Below, piece after piece: positions 1-10,670 of a stretch of DNA of 64,000 nucleotides. A program made the translations under genes and the position numbers. Below the pieces are notes generated by a model that saw nothing but the letters and a program-made list of their open reading frames with translations, was not told the DNA's origin and did no database searches. How positions within the stretch are numbered: the first letter of the stretch is position 1; each line of letters begins with the position of its first letter. This DNA is from Ixodes scapularis (Eukaryota > Arthropoda > Arachnida > Ixodida > Ixodidae), in assembly GCF_016920785.2 (NCBI RefSeq), contig NW_024609835.1, forward strand, positions 82,432,243 to 82,496,242, written 5' to 3'.

Positions 1-960
1 AGAAAAGTAGTTCGAAGTGTTGTGTTTGTGACCTTCGTATCTACCCAGATGTAGTTTTCGATACAAAACAAATTTGTGTTGCTGCTTGTCATGTTTCGGC
101 TTCACTTCGCAAAACTTCTACCCTGTGTATTTTGTAATGATGGTGTGGTGGAAACACAATCACCTTTGTATCGTTAGCATTGCATAACTCTTGGAAAATG
201 TACCCTCTAGCATTTCAACAGTGTAGCAGACTAAGTCTGCTATCCATAAGTGCAGTGGCCTTTCACTGGAATGCCGACCTTGAATTTTAACTCGAGTAAC
301 ATGGCTCTAAGTTTTAGTGTTCTTGGATGTGCATGGATTCTTCTTGCTCTGGATGGAACATGCCGGAATGTTTCCTCCATTGGGCTTAGTATTTAGTACT
401 GCATACCCAAGATATGATTATAAATACAATGTTAGCTTTGCTAGTAGAACCGCTATTTGTGTAAACCTGAAGGCTCTAGACTTGACTGCATCAAATGGCA
501 CATCATGAATTCAAGTGTAACCGTAGAAACAGCAGTAACATGACAGCTCGCTAATTGGTGTCGATGCCCCCTTCTATGCCAGCAAAGGTTTGGGCTTGTA
601 CTGACGACTGCCAGCGCAGCTTCAGCCAGTGGTGCGAGTTGGTGGTTGTTGCGCCCTGTGCCTGTGGAAGACAAGGCTCTTTTTATATTTTGTTGATGCA
701 TTGGATCTCGGCTGATTGCGGCAAGCGCATTCATTGTTTTAACTTGATTGTATTAAATGGTTGAAATACACAACTCTTGACTGCTTCTATAATTTATTTT
801 GGGGAATGAGAAGTGAATAAAATTTCCTTCAGCACAGAATTTTGCTTGATTGTGTTAAAATCCAGAACTCTTCATTACTTATATAATTTAGCCGGGAAAA
901 TAAGAAGCAAACAAAATTCCTTCAGCACAAAGAATGTTTCATTTTTATGTGCAGTAAGAC
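1..960. repeat. Dispersed repeat, non-coding half of Harbinger copy A
   Basis: No convincing coding sequence. Bases 1-120 match about 10560-10670, and 120-780 match about 11562-12430, in the same order and orientation. The same markers recur, for example GTGTTTGTGACCTT near base 20, CTAAGTCTGCTATC near 230 and TTTGTAATG near 133. The stretch therefore corresponds to the intron and flank of the companion gene in copy B. Copy B carries an extra 0.9 kb (10671-11562) that copy A lacks. Short ORFs here are incidental. Confidence 0.7.
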
Positions 961-967
961 GTATATT

Positions 968-1290
968 AACTCGCTGGTCGTGGAGTGTGCCTGCGTAGAA
1001 ACTGTCAACTCTGCAGCTGCAAAATGCATGTTTTGGGCATGTAGTGCCCACTTCTTTCGTCGTTAAATAAAAAAGTTTCAAAGGAAGCATTATGCAAAGC
1101 GTCAATGGATGCCGCGAGTTTAGCACGGATGCGATCTCCTGACATTCTTTCTTAGCAACTTATGTAATCTTGTAAAATATCTCTCGAATTACGCGTTTTC
1201 GTTTCTCCATTTCCTTCACCCATTGAAACTTTTCAACTACGTACCAAATTACTTTCTTCTTTACCTTGGAAGTGATTCGTGATGGACCGG
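968..1290 (-). pseudogene. Relic of Myb/SANT-like Harbinger companion exon (copy A)
   Basis: On the minus strand this aligns base by base with the first coding exon of the copy B companion gene (12571-12871). Shared blocks include GATGGACCGGC near 1273, ATTACGCGTTTTCGTTTCTC near 1189, GCGATCTCCTG near 1131 and GGTCGTGGAGTGTGC near 976. The reading frame is lost through small indels, and the splice donor at the 3' edge has changed from GT to GC. It is a dead, diverged copy of a trihelix or Myb/SANT DNA-binding exon. Confidence 0.6.
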
Positions 1291-1639
1291 CGACGTACAG
1301 AGCTATTCCTTTTTCTTAAAAAAATGGGGCACCTTAGCTCGAGCAAACATTTTGTAGACACCTTTATTCGGCGTATGCGCTGGATGGTGGTGACAGACGA
1401 CACGTTCAGAACCGCGGCTCGCTGTCGCTTTTCACATGTAAGCGAGGTTTGCACGAAATACATGACGCAGTTAAGGCTGAACCGCATGTAAGCGATGCGT
1501 CGCTCGATTTTTGGATTTCTAGAGAGGCCACGTCGCTCATCACCTTCGTCGCTTGCCCCCGCCGCTTTGATGCGGTTTGCCTTGTCGCGAGAGTGACCGA
1601 GCAACAGCAAAAGGGGTTGCCGTCGTTTGTCTCGTCACT

Positions 1640-1960
1640 CGCCAAATGGCTTACATCGCTTAAACGACTGTCGTCGTTCGTCGCTGCCCAAAACGATCGC
1701 GGCGTAGCTGAAGCAGACGACCCCGTGTCGCCATCCACGTCTGTATTCTTCGTTTTCCCCTGTTTTCCCCAGATTCCCTCTCGAGGTACTGCTCAATCCG
1801 TTGTAGGTACCGAACTCAAGTTCTGACTTGGCTGAGACGGTTCCGATTTCGTTTCGAGCAAGCGGCTCAACCGGCGTCTTACGCTGGGTCTCAGCTGAGA
1901 CCCAAGATGAGACCACACGAGAAAACAAAATGTCGGACGTGGCTACCACCAACCACTACG
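1640..1960. repeat. Repeat shared with 13195-13760
   Basis: This GC-richer stretch matches 13195-13760. Shared blocks are TCGTCGTT...GCCCAAA.CGATCGC.GCGTAGC, then CCCC..ATT.CCTCTC.AGGTACTGCTCA, then a self-complementary segment built on TCAAGT/ACTTGA and GGTCTCAG/CTGAGACC, and finally AGCAAGCGGC. It lies upstream of the Myb-like exon in both Harbinger copies, so it probably contains the shared promoter or terminal region of that element family. Confidence 0.55.
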
Positions 1961-2638
1961 CACCGGCTACAAGTCATTTTTACCGGGTGAATGCTTTCGT
2001 TAAAGCGAGTTTAGACTACTTCTACGCCATCGACGTCTTCGAGAGGAAAGCCTGCCACGACTGTTTCGTTTTCGGTTTGGTGGTTTCGCAATCGCTTGTT
2101 TTCCTGTGAGCTTGACTGGTCACCCACGTCCTGGTGCAAGTGCTCAGGTAAGAAATAATATCAATAACACCACTGTTTAGTTGTGCTGTTTCGTAAAGGC
2201 AAATGTGAACAAGTTTGGCATAATTATAACTTATATTTGCGGTTCAGTTCCTGACACAAATGAAGCGCCATCCATTCAAGAAGGAACGGAAAGCAAGACG
2301 TAGTACGTAGTCTTATTGTTCAGACGATTTTCAACCCGAGGAACACGGAGTTTGCCGAGGTACAGTTCCGAGGCAATCCTTTCTTTGTAAAATGATGTGT
2401 TTCGTGTTTAAAAACAGTCGGAAAAGCAAACAGTTTCTCAAAATGTCAGCGTCAACTCCCGACGGACGTCATGTTCCAAAACATTTTGGAAGATAGCGAG
2501 TAGCTTGATACGTTATAGCAGTGTTTATGAACCTTCGCTAGGAATTGTTATGGCGTGGCTATATATATTTGAATCGAAGCTGCGCTAGAATTTTTATTGT
2601 CTGTCATGAACGAATCTCAGACATATTTCTCCACTTCA

Positions 2639-2862
2639 GGTGGTCACCAGCAGCGGAGCTCCTCGGAACCAACGCCGGACAAGTAGGTAGTCCTCTTGGT
2701 GGTCGGCGTATGCTCACAGATCATGAGGTGGTCGCCAAGTGGCAAGGAAGCACCCATGACCTCCACATGCTATCGCAGAGCTGTATCAGAGACAACTTCG
2801 GAGGAGGAACTTCAAACGGGCTCGTCATCGTGGATGGCGATCGGCTACGATGGCCGTGATTG
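2639..2862 (+). pseudogene. HARBI1 transposase exon relic (copy A)
   Basis: After a plausible acceptor (TCCACTTCAG/GTGGTC) the plus strand reads W..AAEL, then the PIF/Harbinger nuclease block VVAKWQGSTHDLHMLS, then NGLVIVDGD and a stop. The intact gene at 38885-39295 has the same order: WP.VAES, VVARWPGSTHDSRIF and GLLLGDSDY. The segment holding the first catalytic Asp is missing, an internal deletion of about 50 codons, and nothing follows the second Asp. This is a truncated, inactive DDE nuclease exon. It lies on the opposite strand to the companion relic and diverges from it. Confidence 0.7.
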
Positions 2863-3108
2863 ATCGTGCCCTACCGCTGGGTAGACACGCCAGCGGAGTG
2901 CGCATACAACCAGGTGCACAGAAAACTGGAAAAAAAAAGTAAGGGTTAGAGGTAAGGGATGTTTTTGAATTAGTTAGGTACAAGTACTAATCATGCTGTC
3001 TACGAATATCTCGGGGTCAACTTTTTTTAAACGGTCTGATCATACTGTGCCTGAAATAATGAGGCCGTAACTAACAAACTTTTTTCAGTACACTTCAAGT
3101 ATAGTCAC

Positions 3109-3306
3109 TGCTAAATCCTGGCCGGTAGATGACAAGATACAATTAACTATTTATTAATTCAAGATACAAAGGCTACATGACAACGTGACAGGTTTGTTGG
3201 CTGGTGTAGGCCGTTGACTGCATGCTTTGCAATGTTCGCGCGGTGTGGCATGGTCTTCTAGGTGTGGCATCTGTTTCCAGATGGTACCACCACTCAATAC
3301 ACAACA
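3109..3306 (-). repeat. 3' LTR of gypsy element
   Basis: Direct repeat of 7137-7341. Shared blocks are AACTATTTATT.A.TCAAGATACAAAGGCTAC, TGGC.GTTGACTGC.TGCTTTGCA, GCGGTGTGGC and GGTACCACCACTC. It is followed inside the element by a purine-rich tract on the coding strand and flanked outside by GTCAC. Confidence 0.9.
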
Positions 3307-3318
3307 CTCCTTCCCCCT
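3307..3318 (-). other. Polypurine tract candidate
   Basis: On the element strand the sequence AGGGGGAAGGAG lies directly against the start of the 3' LTR. This is the position and composition of a plus-strand priming site in LTR retrotransposons. Confidence 0.7.
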
Positions 3319-3319
3319 A

Positions 3320-4107
3320 AGTGAACTCTTTCTCGAAGAGCTCGAGCCCCGTCTGATCTCTTCTGCCTGGCCACATCCACATCTTGCACTGGGCCCATCA
3401 CCAACGTTTGCACTGCGCTGCCTGTATCCGGGTGCCCGGGTGGTTCAGGACGAGCAGCTTGCCGTTCTCCGTGGCTGATGCTGTCTGTTGCAACTCTCAA
3501 TGCACCGCTCGTACACACCTCGTCGACAGAACGTCGCATGATAATGCCCTCCTGGGTGCGGGTTTTGTAGGAAACTGGACCCGTCATTTCAACCACTGTC
3601 GCCAGTATCCATGAAGGGCCTCTGCTGTAGCTGCATATGAATACTGGGTCTTCTGTTCGAAACATTCGTGACTTCGGTTGGGCTCCTTCGCTGGAATTCT
3701 CATCAGCTCCCTTCCTCATGCTCTCAGTCAGGTCTGGGTGCAGTCGGTCAAGTATCGTCTTCAACCTCCTGTTCATCAGCATATCCACTGGGCTCTTGCC
3801 TGTCATCATGCATGGTGTTACATGCTCCTGTAGCAGAAAACTGGTCAGATGCTGCCCTCATGTTTCCTTTTACAATACGCTGTAGCGAATCTTTCGTTGT
3901 GTGCACCATGCGCTCTGCTTGTCCGCTAGTTGACGGGTGGAAGGGTGCTGACGTGATGTGTCTGATGAGACCGGCTTTCAAGAATGTGCGGAATTCTTCG
4001 GAGGTGAACTGAGCCCCGTCCTCCGAGACCCTGGTGCTGGAGTTGCATTCCATGCGTCTACTGAGGCACGAGGAGGTGCAGGTCGTTACTCTTGGCATGC
4101 CATGCAC
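3320..4107 (-). pseudogene. Gypsy integrase core and C-terminal region, truncated
   Basis: The minus strand shows the integrase block SEDGAQFTSEEF...APFHPSTSGQAERMV. This matches the second half of the catalytic core, with the last catalytic Glu retained in GQAER. It is followed by a TGKSPVDMLMNRRLKT block and a GPVSYKTRT.EG..MRRSVD segment, which resemble the usual gypsy C-terminal part. The first catalytic Asp and about 60-80 residues around it are absent between the zinc-binding domain (ends near 4088) and this block, so a deletion has removed part of the active site. The usual DNG around the second Asp reads EDG. Confidence 0.8.
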
Positions 4108-4290
4108 TTGATCACATGCTCATCTATGCTTCTGTCCATCTTGAGCCACCACACATAGCTGCGAGCCAGAGCCTTCATTTGGTCAATGCCAGGATGTCCG
4201 ACATGGAGGGCCTCCAGCAACACCTTCCTGCCTTCTGGGGGAATTACGACCCTGTTCCCCCAAAGTATACACCCTTTGTGAACCGGCATC
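4086..4290 (-). pseudogene. Gypsy integrase zinc-binding (HHCC) domain
   Basis: The minus strand encodes HVGHPGIDQMKALARSYVWW followed by ID.HV.KCMACQ, the His-His-Cys-Cys zinc finger at the N-terminus of retroviral-type integrases. It binds LTR ends and supports multimerisation. The two His and two Cys ligands are intact. The link to the catalytic core downstream is broken by a deletion. Confidence 0.8.
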
Positions 4291-4456
4291 TCATGTTGTC
4301 GAATCTTGAATGGCTGGAAATTTGCCTCAAGGCCACCTGGCAGCTAACCCTTCAGAGCCCAGTTGAGAAGCCTTCAAACGGTGTTCTTTGCTGTCATTTG
4401 TGCGCCGTCCTTGGCGTGGAGCGGTGGATTGGATGTGTTCTCCAGAAACAAAACTT

Positions 4457-6074
4457 CTAGAGGAGGTGGCACCACAAACTCTGGAATGGTAAGTGAGAGG
4501 CAACTAAATGCATCGGCATGTTGTATGTCCTTCCGAGGTCAATGATCCAAACTGTAGTTATAAGCATTCTGTAGGATCGTCCAACGCAACATTCGTGGAG
4601 ACAAGATGTATGGCATTTGCTTTGCAGGTGTGAACAGTCCCAAAGGTGGTTTGTGGTGTTATGATCTCGAAGGCAATACGTGTAGTCATGGAACTTGTTT
4701 ACGCTTGCCAGCACTGCAAAGGCTTCTTTGTTGATTTGAACATAGTTTGGCTTGGTAGATGTCAATGTGCGGGAGTAAAATGCAACGGGGACCTCTTTGT
4801 CATCTTCCGGTCGACGGCCAAGTACAGCTTTAATGTATGTCTTATGGCGAGGCATCACAAGTGTGCACAAAAGGCTTTGTTTCATCATAATGGTACAGCA
4901 CACTTGCTGAGGACAGCAGCTGCTTGCGTTCGTTGAAAACTTGTTCATGAAGAGGCGTCCACTCCCACCGTGCCTCTTTGTCAAGTAGCTGACGTAGTGG
5001 CTCGGCCACTGCTGCCTTTTTCGTAGAAAGATGCAATAGAAGTTTAGCAGTCTTAAGAAAGCCTGTAGCTCCTGTTTGCTTGTTGGTACTGGTGCCTCAT
5101 GAATCGCCTTCACCTTTTCTTTTGTTGGGTGCACACCCGTCTCGTCAATAAGAAATCCCAGGAACTCGAGCTGCGACACTTCAAAATGGCACTTTTCACT
5201 TCTTACCCTGAGTCCAGCATCAGCAAGACGGTGCAGGACTTCCTCGAGGTGGCCTGCCAACTCTTCTTTGGTGCTTGCAGGAATTAGAACGTTATCGAAT
5301 TATGACACAACCTCGGTGATCCCTTTCAGGAGGTCGTCCATGAAGCTCTGAAAGATCCCAAGAGCAACATTTACTCCAAACCGTAGCCACTTTACTCGAA
5401 ATGCTCCTCGATGGTATGTTCGTTTGTGCCTCCGCCGCTTCTTTATCAACCACCAGCTGCTGGTAAGCTTCTGCCAAATCCAGTTTTTCAAACAGCCTCC
5501 CCCCCGAGAGTGATGTCAGGAGGTGCTGTACCATGGGGATCGGGTACGGGTGTTGAGCCAGTGCCTTGTTGAAAGTGCACTTGTAGGCGCCGCATATTCT
5601 AATGTTTCCAGTTGCCTTCATGGGCGTCACAATCGGGGTCTCCCACTTTGGTTGCATGACCGGCTCCAAAATGCCTTGTTCAATAAAGCAATCAAGTCCA
5701 GCGTCAATTTTAAGCGTGAGCGCAAAGCGCATTTGCTAGGGTTTCGTGCGGATTGGCATCATTGTAAAGTCGAGGTGCTGCGATACTGGGGGTCCCTCAA
5801 ACTTCTCAATCTTTTACCCCAAAACGCCATCATACTTTGCAAGCACACATTCAATAGACAGCCCTGTGACCTTATTTACCCCTAGCAGCCTGATTCCCAA
5901 TGCTTTAAACCAGTCCATGCCAAGGAGGGTTGTCCACTGTCCCTGTGTTACTGGCAGTTTCAGGTCTCCTTCGAAGCTGCTGTGCTTGACATGGACCTTA
6001 TACACCCCCTTGATCTGATCCGTATTGCCATGGAAATCTGACTTGCGATTGAAATGGCTCACCCGGTGCAGCAT
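4457..6074 (-). pseudogene. Gypsy protease, reverse transcriptase and RNase H relic
   Basis: Reading 6074 to 4457 on the minus strand gives a protease-like tail (TLLGMDWFKALGI), then RT blocks (LEPV..PKWETPIVTPMKATG, IRICGAYK, LSGGRLFEKLDLAEAYQQL, FQSFMDDLLKGI, EFLGFLIDETGV), then the RNase H start (FVHTCDASP) and AFYSRTLTSTKPNY.Q..KEAFAVL. Together these place it in Ty3/gypsy. At the polymerase active site the usual Tyr-x-Asp-Asp reads stop-Phe-Asp-Asn (near 5303-5292), so the catalytic motif is lost. Frames shift near 5420, 5050 and 4840. It cannot encode an active polymerase. Confidence 0.85.
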
Positions 6075-6286
6075 CTTTTCATGACCTCATTTGTTTGTTC
6101 TGGGATGATCGATAACTCTGACCCCTAGTCAACTTCCATCATTGCCGACGTCCGGTGCTTACGTGTCTGCGATGCCTGTGGCGGGGCCAGTTGGTTAGTA
6201 TCGTACACATCATCAGATTGTGTGTTCAAGTTCAGAACTTTCGCCATGGTTTTGGATCCTCTTGTTCCCATGGCCCGCTCTGCGCT

Positions 6287-7025
6287 CATTGTTTCATGCG
6301 ACACACACAGTCGATGCGGCCGATTTTTCTGCATAAGTGACTTTGGGCATCCTTAAATTGACAATACTCCCGTGCGTGAGCTCCTCTGCACCCATTGCAA
6401 GGCTTTGTTTTCCCGTGGTATACTGATTCCTTGTCGGTTGCCTAAGCGTGTTTTCTCCTTCCTCTTAGTCCTGATGTATGGCAACGTTGGTTGCCACAGT
6501 TGGTTCTCCTCCCCTCACATCGTGGTGCTTTGAGCCGCCGCTTCAGCTGCCAGCACTTCTTCCTGAGCGATCTTGAACGAGAGTTTTTTTTTGCGAAAAG
6601 TTGAGCTTCAAGAGTTTCATCCCTCAGGTCACACACGAGTAGATCTCACAGTGTTTCCGTGAGATTTGGAAAGTTGCAGTTTTGTGACAACTGCCGTAGT
6701 TCCACAATGAATAAGGCCACAGACTTCTCGGGACCCTGATTCCGCCGGTAAAGGCATTCTGGCGTACAATCTCCGACGGTTGGCTGAAGGTCTTCGTTTT
6801 GGGAGTTGCCAACGCGAGTATACTATAGTGACTGTACTAAGTCAAAAGTGGCAGCACCGCAAACGCTAAAAAAAAAAACAGCACGTTTTCTGGTTGGGTT
6901 GGTGATATCGTTTGCCTCGAGGTGGAAGTTCAATCTTGCCTCGTGGGCGTCCCACTTCTCCGGAAACGCAAGGTTGAATTCTCCTATCTGTCCCAGGGTC
7001 GCCATTTCTTGTCGAGGGTACAAGG
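6287..7025 (-). pseudogene. Gypsy gag with CCHC zinc knuckle, frameshifted
   Basis: The minus strand begins near 7006 with MATLGQIGEFNLAFPEKWD, followed by EARLNFHLEANDI and SVCGAATFDLV, the matrix/capsid start typical of arthropod gypsy gag. Farther on, VCDLRDETLEAQLF matches the end of capsid (usual form V.GLRD...Q..LL) in another frame. A zinc knuckle CNGCRGAHAREYC lies near 6395-6357. The second knuckle has lost its His (CRKIGRIDCVC). At least two frame changes and stops separate these blocks, so the gene is dead. Confidence 0.8.
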
Positions 7026-7136
7026 GGGGTACCCGAACAAAGGGCGATGTTCACAAACCTTCTGCCTCACCTGTACGTTCCGATGTGGGGCCATAGAGCG
7101 CGGCAGTCTCTATGCAATCTTATCCTCATCACCACA

Positions 7137-7341
7137 TGATAGATCCTGGCCAGTAGATGATGACCGGATAACATGAACTATTTATTGACTCAAGATACAA
7201 AGGCTACGTAATGAAGACATGATAGGTTCACTGGCTGGCGTTGGCCGTTGACTGCGTGCTTTGCATTTTTTCCGCGGTGTGGCGTAATCTTCTAGGATTG
7301 CAATCCGTGTCCCCGATGGTGCCACCACTCTACACACAACA
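7137..7341 (-). repeat. 5' LTR of gypsy element
   Basis: Direct repeat of 3109-3306, with GTCAC directly outside. Bases just inside the element on the coding strand read TGTGGTGATGAGG, where a tRNA primer-binding site (TGG...) would be expected. The matching tRNA was not identified. Confidence 0.88.
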
Positions 7342-7346
7342 GTCAC

Positions 7347-9190
7347 CATGAACAATCTGTTGAAACTGTGGCTATTGCCAGAAACTTTCGAATAGGACAC
7401 TGAAGTAAAAGTTTTTGTCAGAAAAAATGGGTGATTACAAGCACAGAGACGTCAGGACCATTCAGCAGATGGGGAGGGCGACAGTGGTGGGGGGGAAGGG
7501 CAAGTTTGCACCACTCCCCCATATCTTTTCCATTAAATTTCTGACCTGTCAGGGGGGCAGTCTCTCCCCCGCCCCCTATTTCTTTTCGACGCCACTGTAC
7601 AAGCAGAATGTGATTACAACCATCATGTCTGTAGTCGACTGTATACTGGTGGTTGAGGCGACGGCCATTTGCAGCGAGAGCTATGGTAAAATGCGCCTGA
7701 TTCAGCTGTAGCACTTGCTATGTATCGCGGCGATAGTTTCATTTAGTCGCCCCGCAACAGAGTAACCGTCAAAGAAAAGAGAGTCCGAGTGGCAGAGGAG
7801 GGCTGCGGCTGCACAGTTGGCAGGACTCTTCGTGGCGGTGCATTGCCAACACTTTTTAACATTTATGTTCACACACTCTTTGCATCAGCCTTGCCTGTTC
7901 GTGATAACGATGCCCTTTGCCTTTATCTTCATGATGTAGTTTCCATGTTTTGAGCGCACCTTCGGGGCCTCCTCGCCGAGTACGGGAAGCATGCCTCGCC
8001 GCGAGCTCGGCCAGGCAATGATCAGTCGGCAGTGGCCCCCAAATGCATGCTCGCTGAAACGCTGCCACTGAAACATCGGCCTTTGCGGTCCATGACATAT
8101 GGATCCTTGCATTGTTTATCAATACTTCACTAACTCATAAATTTACTATGAGTGGCGTCTAGAGCCGCTGGTCAAATAATTGCGGGATTCCAGTTACGCC
8201 TTGAACCGCATATTTGAATTTGTTCTTCCGACACAATAGCCTTTCGCATCAAAACTTTGTCGGTGGCATATTGGAACTTTCTGCTCGTAGCACACTTTAC
8301 CAACGCCGAAATATCCCGTACAGGCTGGTTGAATGTCGTCATCGTAAGTTTGGCACAGTTTTTCAAGTTCGCATGCCAAAAACCAGGTAGTTTTGTAGAA
8401 AATATGGTGCACATCAGTGCATGTCCGGGCAATTTGTGGCATCCTATGCCTTGGTAAGTGCTTCCATGTGGTGGGAAGTCAATCACCAGCATGGTGCGGG
8501 GCCCCCGTTTGTTTGCCGCCTGATAAGCAAGTTAGTTGCTTTCTTTTATATGAACCACAGGCAGCCCAAGGAGTTGTGGCTACTTTTCGATACAGTGCAG
8601 TCAAACGCACTAAAACGAAACTGTGTGTATGGGCCTTTACGCCGCTGCGCTTCCATTTTGGACCTGCAGTTTGTACTTTCTTTCGTTGTCGTTCCCACTC
8701 GGCTTTGACCTCAGTGGATCATAGATGAAGGTTGCTCAAACATAAAAAGGGAGATGAATAGTTAGGTGTTTTGGCTGAATGTGCCTTAAGCAACTTCGAC
8801 AAAGGCAGCAAGAAGGGAGATGATTGTAAGGATTGCAAAGGAAAAAAAAGCTTTGATGCTGACTGCATGCCACGTCGGCGGTGACATCGCTCAGGCCTGT
8901 ACAAATGCAATGGTGCGCAAGGCAAACATTTTTTTTTTGCGGGTGCGGTATTTACGCGTGTTTATTACACTAATGACTTTCACTTTTACTTAGCTGAGTG
9001 TGTAAAAGTCGTTGCATTTTTTTATGATGCATCATTTCTTCAGTTTTTCATGTTGCTAAATGAAATACATAATGCAGTGGAATTTTTTTGCATACTTGGA
9101 ACCAAAAAGACATTGAAGAGAACTAACCAAAAAAAAACTGTTTATTGTGTTTAAAGCTAAAACGGCAGTGCCTCTTTGCCAAACTGAAGG
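7347..9190. other. Gene-poor region, nothing assignable
   Basis: No recognisable gene or complete mobile element. A local G- and C-tract rich segment (7469-7615) contains two similar halves ending CCATATCTTTTC and CCTATTTCTTTTC, which looks like part of a short dispersed repeat. A cysteine-rich minus-strand reading near 8194-8442 (seven Cys in 82 codons) has no signal peptide, no family I recognise and no support beyond its length. A(8) and T(8) runs occur near 8842 and 8931. Confidence 0.5.
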
Positions 9191-9203
9191 CCCTTCCTCC
9201 CCT

Positions 9204-9816
9204 TTAAGGGTCTTGTTGTAGGGCCTTCCCAAGTAACGTGAAAATTTTTTCTCCCTGTTCAATATAAAAGTTTGCAGCCTTTTTCATCATTTCGGCAGCC
9301 TCGCAGGCTGCCTTTGCTGCCCTTGCCTGCTCTTCCGATGCTCTTGCCTGCTCTTCCGTCGCCTTCAGTTTGGCAAGGAGGCACTGCCGTTCTAACTTTA
9401 CGTTCTCGTGTTGTTGCTCCATGATGTCCTTATAAAACTGCTTGTCTGCAGCCCGTGTGCTGGCTGCAGAGCCTGCGGGTGGTGCGCTGGGCCTCCAGAC
9501 CGGTCGTGAACGAGGTGGTCCCTGCCGGCCCAGTGGTGCCGGTCGCCCTTCAGCAGCAGCTGCTGCCTCAGGCGGTCCCCCTGCCACAGGAGGAGGCCCC
9601 TCCCGACGTAGCAGCGCAGCTGCTGCACCAGGGTCCACGGGTGCCTCACCCTCGTCCATCGGCCAGTCCGGAGGCTCGTAGTCCTGCGTTTCTTCGGACT
9701 CTGGCACCTCGAGGAATGCGACCCCGGGGTCCACTTCAACTTTGTAGTTCAGGACTCTGTCCTCTCCAACCACCTCGTTAGTAATTGGCTGCACGCTGAC
9801 TGGTGCTGTGCTGGCC
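9204..9816 (-). CDS. Harbinger companion protein, C-terminal exon (copy B)
   Basis: This minus-strand open reading frame of about 204 codons ends at a stop at 9204-9206. It opens after a good acceptor (TTTTCCTTAG/GGCCAGC) at 9816. The first third is acidic and proline-rich (VPESEETQDYEPPDWPMDEG). The middle is Ala/Gly/Pro-rich low complexity. The last 75 residues form a coiled coil with the near repeat EEQARASEEQARAAKAACEA. Myb/SANT partners of HARBI1 transposases commonly end in such a coiled coil, probably for self-association or nuclease binding. It joins the exon at 12571-12871, although the simplest join is out of phase, so a small middle exon may be missing from this model. Confidence 0.6.
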
Positions 9817-10670
9817 CTAAGGAAAATACACCAGAATGTCAGTCTTGTCACCCTTGTACATAATTTGAGAACACTCTTATTTGTATTTCATTCATGCTTT
9901 TTGTGTGCATGTGGATCAAGCTCGACTCCTCAGCTCTCGGCCATTGCTGCTATTAGTTGTGAAAGTATGTGGGCTTTAGTAAAGCCAGCCTACAGTGTGC
10001 AGGTCAAGCCCGATCTTGACTGGTGCGGCTATTAGTTGTGAAAACAGCTGGCTTCATGGAGATCCAGTGTGCAGTGTTGTTGCCGGCCAGATATTTCTGG
10101 TTGCTTGTCCCTACAATTCTGTTTTATGTCAAAGACTACCATGTTGAGCAACAGATCTGCTCAGGGTGATTCCAAATTTAGTGGTAGTGTCTACTGGTCG
10201 CTGCTTAATAAATTGTACTCACCGTACACCATATTTGACCTGACTGCTCAGGATTACTTCTGATTTCTTTTATTTATCAATACTGTTCACCCTTTCAGGG
10301 TGGTTTTATTTCAGAAAAGACATTCCTCATGGTATGCAATGTGCATGTTGGAAGTGTTGCAAGAGCTTGACGTCAGCATATGCTCAGCAGCAGCGAACTC
10401 AGCTGTGACAGTGAATGCTACCTACGAAATGAGCGAGATTTCGGAGCACTAATCTCGCACAAATATGTTTATGTAACAGACTGTCTGAGCTTTGTGCCTT
10501 CATTCATTTGACTTGCCATCTCAATACAACGGACCTGAAGCAAATGAGGTCCAAGCTTTGTGTTTGTGACCTTTGGGTCTACGTAGCAGTAGAATTTTCA
10601 ACATAAAACAATATATTTTTTTGCTGTTTGTCATAGTTCAGCTTGACTTCATAAAAGTCTAGCCTGTATA

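Larger units (their letters stand above)
3109..7341 (-). mobile_element. Complete Ty3/gypsy LTR retrotransposon, inactivated
   Basis: A 4.2 kb element is bounded by two direct LTRs (3109-3306 and 7137-7341). Each starts TG and ends ...ACACAACA on the plus strand. The 5 bp GTCAC occurs immediately outside both ends (3104-3108 and 7342-7346), a textbook target-site duplication. A purine run abuts the 3' LTR at 3307-3318 on the element strand, as expected for a polypurine tract. The minus strand carries gag, zinc knuckle, protease, reverse transcriptase, RNase H and integrase in Ty3/gypsy order. Frameshifts, stops and an integrase deletion make it non-autonomous. LTR divergence of roughly a fifth by eye suggests an old insertion. 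Confidence 0.9.

Noticed and set aside
8194..8442. Cys-rich minus-strand ORF resembling a small secreted protein
   Set aside because: No signal peptide, no known Cys spacing and no supporting context.
9442..9781. Two plus-strand ORFs of 79 and 108 codons
   Set aside because: Antisense shadows of the Pro/Ala-rich part of the companion exon on minus.
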